Below, piece by piece: positions 1 to 5,217 of a stretch of DNA of 5,581 nucleotides. The first letter of the stretch is position 1, and each line of letters begins with the position of its first letter. The notes beneath the pieces were generated by a model, which worked only from the letters and a program-made list of their open reading frames with translations, was not told where the DNA came from and did no database searches. The DNA is from Actinomycetes bacterium (GTDB taxonomy: Bacteria > Actinomycetota > Acidimicrobiia > UBA5794). The DNA lies in NCBI GenBank assembly GCA_030598305.1, contig JAUVQC010000101.1, forward strand, positions 1-5,581, given 5' to 3'. The position numbers were made by a program, and so were the translations under genes.

Positions 1-137
1 ATGTGGAGTTCAGCGCTGCGGTCGTCCCGATGGTGCCACAGAGCTTCTAGGAACGGACGTTGCGGGAACGGTCCGATCCTTGGTGCGATCGGTTCGAGGC
101 TGTCGGGGAAACTCTCCCACTCCGTGGACAACGTCAC
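1..137 (-). CDS. Hypothetical protein, N-terminal 45 residues only (runs off the window)
   Basis: An open frame runs from a GTG at 137-135 to the window edge without a stop. The GTG overlaps the TGA of the asparaginase gene (sequence GTGA at 137-134), the usual arrangement for translationally coupled genes in an actinobacterial operon. A TTG two codons in is an alternative start. The visible peptide begins MTLSTEWESFPDSL and continues with Pro- and aromatic-rich sequence (IGPFPQRPFLEALW). The composition is plausible for a folded cytoplasmic protein, and no signal peptide is present. The pattern of a Trp near the start followed by a PFLEALW-like stretch faintly recalls the N-terminus of GNAT/BioF2-like acyltransferases. 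That is only an impression, and 45 residues are too few to assign a family. I am fairly sure it is coding and unsure of its role. Confidence 0.62.
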   Translation of the reverse strand, partial: MTLSTEWESFPDSLEPIAPRIGPFPQRPFLEALWHHRDDRSAELH

Positions 138-1066
138 GCCTCGACCAATTCCATGTGGCCCACCGTTCTCCCGTGACCGATGACGGGTGGACGGATCTCG
201 GCATTGAGTGCGTCCTTCATGGCGGGCGTCAACGCACCGATCCGATCGGCGGCTACCAGCGCAGCCGCGACCGCGACTTCCGAAGCACCTGAGTGTGACT
301 TCGTCGCGATGGTGACTCCGTTGCGCGTCAGGGCATACAGACCGTCGGCTCCGACCTTCCCTGGCCCCCCCCACCACAGTCCCGTCCTGCCGTCGGGCCG
401 GACGTTGTCTGCTACCAGTGGAGAGAATCGGGTCATCGCCCGGGCTATTGGCGCGAGCTCATCGTCCGACCCGAGGCGTGCGAACGCATTCGCCAACCCG
501 CGGGTTGTGCCCCGAAGAGTTGGCGCGCCACACCAATCGGTGCCGACTGGTTCGGGTCCTATGCCAGTGATGTCGGTAATGATTTCGATGATCGAACGCT
601 GAAGCGGATGATCAGGGTCCAGATAGTTGCTGGTATCCCAGTCCGCCACGGTGCACGCTGCCAGCCATCCGGCATGTTTGCCCGAGCAGTTGTGAAATCG
701 GCGTTCCTTGCGGAGGTTCCCACGGAGTAGTTGAAGTTCGTGGGCCGCTGGGGCAAGTGGGCGTCCCGGTGTGCACTGCAGATCATCGGCGGTCAGCCCG
801 TGGTCCGCGAGGATGGCATCGACGATGCCGAGGTGGGCAGGGAAGCCGCCGTGGCTCGCACAGGTGACAGCGAGATGCTCATCGGGGAGTATGAGCCCGG
901 CCCGGCGAGCTGCGAGTGCCTGGAACGGCTTGATGGCTGACCTGTAGAACACCGGCATGTCGGGGTCGCCAGACTCGAACAGGACGGCGCCCGTCTCGTC
1001 GATTGCTATCACGGACACGTCTTCTGTGGTCTCCGTGAGTCCTGACCGGACCCTTCCGAAACGCAT
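134..1066 (-). CDS. L-asparaginase, zinc-dependent Asparaginase_II family (Rhizobium etli AnsA type)
   Basis: This enzyme is predicted to hydrolyse L-asparagine to L-aspartate and ammonia in the cytoplasm. It belongs to the family of R. etli inducible asparaginase (Pfam Asparaginase_II), which is unrelated to E. coli AnsA/AnsB. Family signatures are visible in order: RSAIKPFQ at residues 42-49 (S43 and K46 match the Ser-Lys tandem), CASHGG at 69-74, NCSGKHAG at 126-133 (C127 and K130), DWCG at 177-180 (D177 and C179), and KVGADGLYAL at 237-246. In the rhizobial enzyme the matching Cys, Lys and Cys bind zinc. All are retained, so it is probably active. At 310 residues it is slightly shorter than the usual ~330. 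No signal peptide is seen. The ATG is three bases after the rsiG stop and has no clear Shine-Dalgarno, so translation is probably coupled to rsiG. The gene ends in a GTGA overlap with the next gene. An 8-G run lies within the codons for W231-G234. Confidence 0.9.
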   Translation of the reverse strand: MRFGRVRSGLTETTEDVSVIAIDETGAVLFESGDPDMPVFYRSAIKPFQALAARRAGLILPDEHLAVTCASHGGFPAHLGIVDAILADHGLTADDLQCTPGRPLAPAAHELQLLRGNLRKERRFHNCSGKHAGWLAACTVADWDTSNYLDPDHPLQRSIIEIITDITGIGPEPVGTDWCGAPTLRGTTRGLANAFARLGSDDELAPIARAMTRFSPLVADNVRPDGRTGLWWGGPGKVGADGLYALTRNGVTIATKSHSGASEVAVAAALVAADRIGALTPAMKDALNAEIRPPVIGHGRTVGHMELVEA

Positions 1067-1069
1067 CGG

Positions 1070-1612
1070 CTACTGCTTGGAGAGGAATTCGTCGGCGCTA
1101 GTGGAGCCCTCGCGGTAGCGCCTTGTGATCTCTCCCGTGATGATGTCGTGGGCGTTGTAGACGGCCCGCCTCTGCACCGAAACGGTCTGTTCGGTCTCTG
1201 ACAGGACTTCGCGAATGGTACGGAGGTCATCGGTTTCGGTGGCCGGCAGGTGGGTGAGGAATCCATCGCTCAGCGCTTGATCGACCTCGCGCTTGCCACT
1301 GCCCGCGAGCTCAGGGAGGTCGAGGGACAGCTCGCGATCGAGGGGGTTCGAGGTTCGGCCGGATGGCGAGTCTGCCAGGATCTCAGGCAGCGCCTCGATG
1401 AGGGTCCGAGTCTCCTCGCCGTTGCGGCGACGTAACTCGAAGTCGAGCAGATCCATGCGTCCATGGAGCATCCTGCGGTAGTACGAGAGTTCGGTATCGA
1501 GCTCGTCGCATAGGACTCGCCGTTCTCGAAGCTCATCGATGTCTACGTCTTCGAGGTCCAGGGTGAACGACTCGTCCATCACCTGATCTATTCGTCTGCG
1601 CTGTTGTGTCAT
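1070..1612 (-). CDS. rsiG: RsiG-like c-di-GMP-binding anti-sigma factor
   Basis: This is a predicted 180-residue cytoplasmic anti-sigma factor of the RsiG family (often annotated 'aerial mycelium formation protein'). In Streptomyces, RsiG holds the sigma factor WhiG inactive when loaded with c-di-GMP. The family binds the nucleotide with E(X)3S(X)2R(X)3Q(X)3D repeated on two helices of an antiparallel coiled coil. Here copy 1 reads D39-S43-R46-H50-D54 and copy 2 reads E141-S145-R148-Y152-D156. The spacing is exact in both, and the Gln is replaced in both. Flanking sequence also fits the family: DELRERR before copy 1, LSYYRRMLHGRMDLL around it, and EITRRYREG after copy 2. Helical, charged segments flank a Pro/Gly-containing middle (about 75-115). 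The ATG at 1612 is chosen because AAGGAG sits six bases upstream. A longer GTG start at 1678 would begin inside the palindrome. No sigma gene is in the window, so the partner is unknown. Confidence 0.86.
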   Translation of the reverse strand: MTQQRRRIDQVMDESFTLDLEDVDIDELRERRVLCDELDTELSYYRRMLHGRMDLLDFELRRRNGEETRTLIEALPEILADSPSGRTSNPLDRELSLDLPELAGSGKREVDQALSDGFLTHLPATETDDLRTIREVLSETEQTVSVQRRAVYNAHDIITGEITRRYREGSTSADEFLSKQ

Positions 1613-1618
1613 ACCGGT

Positions 1619-1624
1619 CTCCTT
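1619..1624 (-). promoter_or_regulatory. Shine-Dalgarno of rsiG
   Basis: AAGGAG on the minus strand is separated by six bases from the ATG at 1612-1610. It fixes the start of the anti-sigma gene at 180 residues instead of 202. Confidence 0.8.
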
Positions 1625-1634
1625 GAACGGTGAC

Positions 1635-1663
1635 AATCTAGTGGTCTGTCGCAGACATGGCAT
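1635..1663 (-). promoter_or_regulatory. Candidate sigma-70-type promoter for rsiG
   Basis: On the minus strand ATGCCA (1663-1658, 4 of 6 matches to TTGACA) is followed after exactly 17 bases by TAGATT (1640-1635, 4 of 6 matches to TATAAT). A transcript would start around 1628 and leave a short leader carrying the AAGGAG ribosome site. The 17-base spacer coincides with the right half of the palindrome at 1641-1683, so a protein bound there would block the promoter. The hexamer matches are modest. A promoter for a dedicated sigma factor could look different. Confidence 0.35.
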
Positions 1664-1683
1664 CGATGTCTGCGACACACCAC
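1641..1683. repeat. Large palindrome (18-bp arms, 7-base centre) between the M23 peptidase gene and rsiG
   Basis: The arms are GTGGTCTGTCGCAGACAT (1641-1658) and ATGTCTGCGACACACCAC (1666-1683). They are complementary except at one position, with a 7-base centre; the flanking A1640/T1684 also pair. Each arm contains a smaller inverted repeat, TGTC-N3-GACA (1647-1657 and 1667-1677), with centres 20 bases apart, close to two helical turns. This suits a paired operator for a dimeric regulator. As RNA it would form a strong hairpin. No U-run follows on either strand (UAGAUUGUC on the minus strand), so a classical Rho-independent terminator is less likely. A dispersed palindromic repeat is another possibility. 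It lies 13 bases beyond the M23 stop and 28 bases before the rsiG start. Confidence 0.8.
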
Positions 1684-1696
1684 TGGCAATCAGAAC

Positions 1697-2842
1697 CTAA
1701 CAAGCGGAGCGCACCGTCGGGTAGGGGTTGACGGCCTTCCCGTTCGGGCGAATCTCGAAATGGTTGTGAGGCGACGTGTACCGGGCGTTGCCTGTGTTGC
1801 CGACGTAGCCAACAATCGTGCCCTTGGTCACTCGCTGGCCCGATGTGACATCGCTTGGGTGACCATCGAGATGTGTGTAGTAGTACACGGTTCCGTTGTC
1901 CGCGTAGAGGTGCGTGGAACGCCCTCCGAGGCTGTTCGAGGAGAACTTGATCCGTCCGTCGACGACCGCGACAACCGGTGTGCCGCGTGGTGCGAACATG
2001 TCGACGCCCTTGTGCGTCCGACCGCCGGAGCGGGGGAATCCCCACGAATCGATGAACGACGCACCACCGAGAACAGGGCAGATGAAGCCTGGGGTCGATG
2101 CGGGTGATGCGCCGCCGGCAGCACCTGGACGCGAAGCGGATTTGTCTGCTTGCTGACGCTTGATTCGTGCATCCTCGGCTCGCTTCTCGTTGATCTCCTT
2201 CTGGAGCGTGTCTATGGCAGAACGAAGGCTCGCATCGGCTTTAGCAAGAATCGCCGCCTGGTCCCGTTGGAGAACGGAGATCTGATCGACGATCACCGTT
2301 GCTTCCTCCTGGTTGACGATCACTTCGGCTCGACGTACATCCAGTTCAGCGGAGGCACGGTCTGCTTGGCGTGATACGGCATCGAGATTGTCAAGGCTGG
2401 AGAGCTCGCGCTCGGTCGCCCTGCCGATGAGGGCTTGGGAGGTAACAAGATCCTGGATGCTCGAAGCAGTGAACGCTGACCCGACGAGGTTCCGTTGCCC
2501 GGATGTGTAGGCATCGATCACGATGTTCTTGGCCCTGTCCTCAAGCTCCCGCGCCTCGGCCTCGTATCGCTGCGAGGCATCCTCCATGCGTTCGATTCGG
2601 TAGGAGAGCTCCTCCCGTGCGGCCCAGAGGCGCTCATACTCGGTTACCGCTTCTTCGAGTTGCGCGGTGACCACCTGATAGTCCTTGTAGGCCTGTGACT
2701 TACGAGCCTCGGCGATCTGCTTGTTGCGTTCCGCCTTTTCGACGTCCGACTGGGTCTGTGCGGACGCGGCAACAGGGACAACGGCGAGAAGACCGATTGT
2801 CAGAAGGAGGATTGCCCAGCGCTGAACGCGAGAACGTGTCAT
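1697..2842 (-). CDS. Secreted coiled-coil M23 family peptidoglycan endopeptidase
   Basis: This is a 381-residue exported zinc metallopeptidase predicted to cut peptide crosslinks of peptidoglycan during growth or division. Residues 1-28 form a signal peptide: basic start, hydrophobic ILLLTIGLLAVVPVA, and an ASA|Q cleavage site after A28. Residues about 31-110 and 140-233 are charged, heptad-rich coiled coil, split by a less charged stretch around 111-140. A Ser/Ala/Pro/Gly linker (about 234-252) leads to the LytM domain (253-381). The metal and catalytic residues are intact: H277 and D281 in THKGVD, H324 in YYTHLDG, and H359/H361 in SPHNHFEI. This argues for an active enzyme, not an EnvC-type activator with a dead domain, although the coiled-coil-plus-LytM layout is EnvC-like. 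C255 opens the domain and C381 is the last residue, so an extracellular disulfide could tie its ends. No good Shine-Dalgarno precedes the ATG. Confidence 0.92.
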   Translation of the reverse strand: MTRSRVQRWAILLLTIGLLAVVPVAASAQTQSDVEKAERNKQIAEARKSQAYKDYQVVTAQLEEAVTEYERLWAAREELSYRIERMEDASQRYEAEARELEDRAKNIVIDAYTSGQRNLVGSAFTASSIQDLVTSQALIGRATERELSSLDNLDAVSRQADRASAELDVRRAEVIVNQEEATVIVDQISVLQRDQAAILAKADASLRSAIDTLQKEINEKRAEDARIKRQQADKSASRPGAAGGASPASTPGFICPVLGGASFIDSWGFPRSGGRTHKGVDMFAPRGTPVVAVVDGRIKFSSNSLGGRSTHLYADNGTVYYYTHLDGHPSDVTSGQRVTKGTIVGYVGNTGNARYTSPHNHFEIRPNGKAVNPYPTVRSAC

Positions 2843-2846
2843 GCAG

Positions 2847-2870
2847 GCATCAGGCTAGTGATTGCATCAG
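2847..2870 (-). repeat. Short direct repeat CTGATGC x2 upstream of the M23 gene
   Basis: CTGATGC occurs at 2870-2864 and again at 2853-2847 on the minus strand, 17 bases start to start, within the 76-base gap before the M23 ATG. I found no convincing -35/-10 pair or terminator in this gap. The repeat may be a regulatory site or chance. Confidence 0.3.
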
Positions 2871-2918
2871 ATAACCGGCGAGAATCCCACAACCCAGGGG
2901 CACTGCGGCGTAATCGGC

Positions 2919-3908
2919 TCAGCCAAATACCCAGATGGCGATCCAGAAGAGGGGGGCGGCGATCGCGGCACCATCGAACATCGAGAGGGCACCCGGTGCG
3001 TCCTCGGTGTGGCTGATCGCCCCGGTGCGGAGCATCGATCCGAGGGAGCGTCCCGCGATGACTCCGGCGGCAGCGGCTACTCCTCCGAGGAGGCCACCGG
3101 CCAAGTCCATCTCTGAGATGAGCAGTCCGGCAAGCAGCCCGGCGATGAGGGCGCCAAGGAGCGCTCCGACGTTCGCGTCCACGGATTGGATCTCGGCACC
3201 GTACGCGCCAGCAACCCAGGCACCCACGAGGGCGAAAACCGTCACGAGGACGAACGCGACCACGGCGTAGGAACCGGTGAGGCGTATCAGGACCAGTCCC
3301 GCGCTCGCTGACGTTGCAATGACCGATACCAGCGTGGTTGATGCTGTCGTACGGAATTCACGGGTCTTGCTGTCGAATACCGGCCATGACACGGCCACGA
3401 TGATGGCGAGAGCCATCGCACCGGCGAAACCTTCGAATCCCCATGCGTACGCGGAGATCCCTCCGAGGGTCGCGCCGACGAGGGGAGGGAAGACGACGAA
3501 CGGCTCCCTGATCCGTTTCGATGACTCGGACAGATCCCAGACCCAGGCGAGGATCGCTCCGACCGACACGAACACGAACCACGTCGGATCGGCCCAGGCA
3601 ACAGCGATCAGGGAGACGACCAGCGCAACGGACAACAGGTTCGGGCCGACATTGAGGTTCACAGCAGTGAGTGCGCCTCCCGATACCGGTGGGATGAGGG
3701 CAACTTCATCGGTTGCCGAGATGCTCGTCGATGGCTCTGCAGGTTCTCCGTTCACCCACACTCCTGCAGTCAGTGCTCCTGTGGTGAATCGCTCACCGAA
3801 TCTCTCGTTCGCCTGATCCAGGATGTCGCCAACGGTCGTTGCATCGATGCTCACGCGATCGGTGCCAGCGGACTCTCTCAGGTTGGCGAACAATCGCAGG
3901 GTGGCCAT
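2919..3908 (-). CDS. MoaD/ThiS-like ubiquitin-fold domain fused to a degenerate CdsA-like membrane domain
   Basis: Residues 1-78 look like a complete MoaD (molybdopterin synthase small subunit, sulfur carrier). They start MATLRLFANLRESAGTD, continue through VGDIL and WVNGEP, and end DEVALIPPVSGG, with the carrier diglycine at G77-G78. In ordinary MoaD this Gly-Gly is the C-terminus, where thiocarboxylate forms; here the frame continues. Residues about 88-328 hold roughly eight hydrophobic spans (near 90-106, 108-124, 137-156, 159-177, 190-208, 214-234, 246-264, 268-286, 313-328; some may not cross). The last third follows the CdsA (phosphatidate cytidylyltransferase) outline: VGAWVAGAYG resembles DTGAYxxG, and APGALSMFDGAAIAAPLFW resembles the PGHGGxxDRxDSxxxAAP signature. 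Most catalytic Asp/Lys/His of that family are absent; D312 aligns with its final Asp. It is probably not a CDP-diacylglycerol synthase. The carrier domain should face the cytoplasm. V83 (GTG) is an alternative internal start. The function is unknown. Confidence 0.82.
   Translation of the reverse strand: MATLRLFANLRESAGTDRVSIDATTVGDILDQANERFGERFTTGALTAGVWVNGEPAEPSTSISATDEVALIPPVSGGALTAVNLNVGPNLLSVALVVSLIAVAWADPTWFVFVSVGAILAWVWDLSESSKRIREPFVVFPPLVGATLGGISAYAWGFEGFAGAMALAIIVAVSWPVFDSKTREFRTTASTTLVSVIATSASAGLVLIRLTGSYAVVAFVLVTVFALVGAWVAGAYGAEIQSVDANVGALLGALIAGLLAGLLISEMDLAGGLLGGVAAAAGVIAGRSLGSMLRTGAISHTEDAPGALSMFDGAAIAAPLFWIAIWVFG
3676..3681 (-). promoter_or_regulatory. Possible internal ribosome site at the MoaD/membrane-domain junction
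   Basis: GGGAGG, formed by the codons for S76-G77-G78, lies 13 bases before an in-frame GTG (V83, 3662-3660). The spacing is longer than ideal. If used, it would also produce the membrane domain without the MoaD part. The Gly-Gly codons alone may explain the motif. Confidence 0.2.
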
Positions 3909-3966
3909 CGCCCGCAGCCTAACTGCTCCAGGTCGACGAAGTGATCAGCCCCGCTCCGCGTTCGGC

Positions 3967-5217
3967 TCAGCTCACGACACTCCCTGTGCACTCACCGAAA
4001 CCGATGGATACTGCCCCCTCGGCAGAGCACCGGCCCCTCATGGTCACCTTGTCGCCATCTTCGAGGAAGGTCCGGCTCTCCCCGTTACCCAGATCAAGGA
4101 GTTCGGTACCGTTCCAAGTGATCTCGAGGAGCGATCCGAACTCGTCGCGAGTTGGTCCCGATACGGTGCCGGAGGCGAAGAGGTCTCCCGGTCTGACGGT
4201 CGCGCCGTTCGCCGTTGCGTGGGCGAGTTGCTGTGCCATAGACCAGTACAGGTTCATGAAGGACGTTGCCGCGATCCGATGCGATGCATCGGATCCGGCT
4301 GGCGTCAGGTCCACAGTGAGGTCGAGATCGATACCTGCGCGGTGCTCTGTTGCCAGGTAGGGGAGAGGCATCGGATCCTGATCCGGCATCGGCAGCCGGA
4401 ACGGAGCCAGGGCTTCAAGGGGGATGATCCACGGCGAGATCGTTGTTGCGAACGACTTGCCGAGGAACGGTCCGAGGGGAACGTACTCCCATGCCTGGAT
4501 GTCGCGTGCGGACCAGTCGTTGACCAGGCACATTCCAAAGATGTGGTGCTCAGCGTCGTCGATGTCGATCGGTGTTCCGAGGCTCGGCCCCGCACCTGTG
4601 ATAAATCCGACCTCGAGTTCTATGTCGAGCTTCTCAGATGCACCGTACATTGGACCGTCGGTCGATCTGGTTTGGCCGCTCGGCCGCCTGATCGGGGTGC
4701 CCGAGGGGACGACAGTGCCGGCCCGCCCGTGATAGGCAACCGGGAGGTGCTTCCAGTTCGGTAGCAGAGCTTCGCCGCCGGGGCGGAACATCTTCCCCAC
4801 ATTCGTCGCGTGCTGCTCGGACGAGTAGAAGTCGACATAGTCGCCGATCTCGATCGGCATCCGCATCTGGACGTGATGGCTTATGACGAGATTGTGCTCC
4901 TCACAAAACGCCCGGCCGTCCGCATTGCTCGTATCCAGAACATCAGCGATGTGGCTCCGCACCGATGACCACACGCCGCGGCTGTGGCCGAGGAAGCCAT
5001 TCAATGACTCGCGGCGGAATGTATCTCGCTCAAGACCTGTGTTCGCGAACAACCCGGCGCTCTCGGCACGAGCGAGGTCGAACACGGAGTCTCCGATGGC
5101 GACACCGCATCGCACGCCAGCGGAATCTGCGAACACGCCATAGGGGAGGTTCTGGATGGGGAAGTCCGAGCCTGTCGGGACATGCACCCATGATGTGAGG
5201 CTCTGGTCGATCGTCAT
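3967..5217 (-). CDS. fahA: Fumarylacetoacetase
   Basis: The enzyme hydrolyses 4-fumarylacetoacetate to fumarate and acetoacetate, the last step of phenylalanine/tyrosine degradation through homogentisate, in the cytoplasm. At 416 residues it matches the usual length (mammalian FAH is 419). It has the small N-terminal domain (about 1-118) and the mixed beta-roll catalytic domain. Residues known from mouse FAH are all present: D129, Y131 and H136 in YVDFYSSEQHATNV (metal ligand and catalytic His), R145 in MFRP, E200 and E202 in DIELEVGF, D234 and Q241 in NDWSARDIQAWEYVPLGP, Y245, K254, T351 in SGTVSGP, and E365. It should be an active Mg/Ca-dependent enzyme. The ATG overlaps the previous gene's stop (ATGA) and has a strong GGAGGAGG ribosome site. 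None of the other homogentisate-pathway genes is in the window. They may lie upstream or elsewhere. Confidence 0.97.
   Translation of the reverse strand: MTIDQSLTSWVHVPTGSDFPIQNLPYGVFADSAGVRCGVAIGDSVFDLARAESAGLFANTGLERDTFRRESLNGFLGHSRGVWSSVRSHIADVLDTSNADGRAFCEEHNLVISHHVQMRMPIEIGDYVDFYSSEQHATNVGKMFRPGGEALLPNWKHLPVAYHGRAGTVVPSGTPIRRPSGQTRSTDGPMYGASEKLDIELEVGFITGAGPSLGTPIDIDDAEHHIFGMCLVNDWSARDIQAWEYVPLGPFLGKSFATTISPWIIPLEALAPFRLPMPDQDPMPLPYLATEHRAGIDLDLTVDLTPAGSDASHRIAATSFMNLYWSMAQQLAHATANGATVRPGDLFASGTVSGPTRDEFGSLLEITWNGTELLDLGNGESRTFLEDGDKVTMRGRCSAEGAVSIGFGECTGSVVS
4273..4295. repeat. Perfect 10-bp hairpin inside the fumarylacetoacetase gene
   Basis: GATCCGATGC (4273-4282) and GCATCGGATC (4286-4295) are exact reverse complements around a GAT loop. 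They lie in the codons for about residues 308-315, a surface-like stretch (GSDASHRI). It is probably a by-product of codon choice, but it is the cleanest hairpin inside any gene here. Confidence 0.5.

Noticed and set aside
180..602. A 140-codon plus-strand open frame opposite the asparaginase
   Set aside because: It is an antisense shadow of a gene with clear asparaginase motifs, with no ribosome site of note.
1613..1678. Longer rsiG start at GTG 1678 (22 extra residues)
   Set aside because: It would start within the palindrome, adds a Cys/Arg-containing leader unlike the family, and lacks a ribosome site. ATG 1612 has AAGGAG at ideal spacing.
1641..1683. Palindrome as a Rho-independent terminator of the M23 gene
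   Set aside because: The stem is strong, but neither strand has the U-run needed, and a candidate promoter overlaps it. Kept as a repeat/operator, though a non-canonical terminator cannot be excluded.
1697..2842. EnvC/NlpD-like inactive amidase activator
   Set aside because: The coiled-coil layout fits, but the metal-binding HxxxD and HxH residues are intact, so an active endopeptidase is the better call.
3277..3816. A 179-codon plus-strand open frame opposite the MoaD fusion gene
   Set aside because: It is a low-complexity Thr/Arg/Ala/Pro translation. The opposite strand has a coherent MoaD domain and membrane spans.
2919..3908. Functional phosphatidate cytidylyltransferase (CdsA)
   Set aside because: The end of the protein follows the CdsA outline, but the Asp, Lys-Thr and His-Gly-Gly residues of the active site are missing.
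3823..4764. A 313-codon open frame on the plus strand
   Set aside because: It lies antisense to fumarylacetoacetase, whose catalytic residues are all recognisable. Its own translation is Arg/Ser/Cys-rich with no family resemblance, as expected of an antisense frame in GC-rich DNA.
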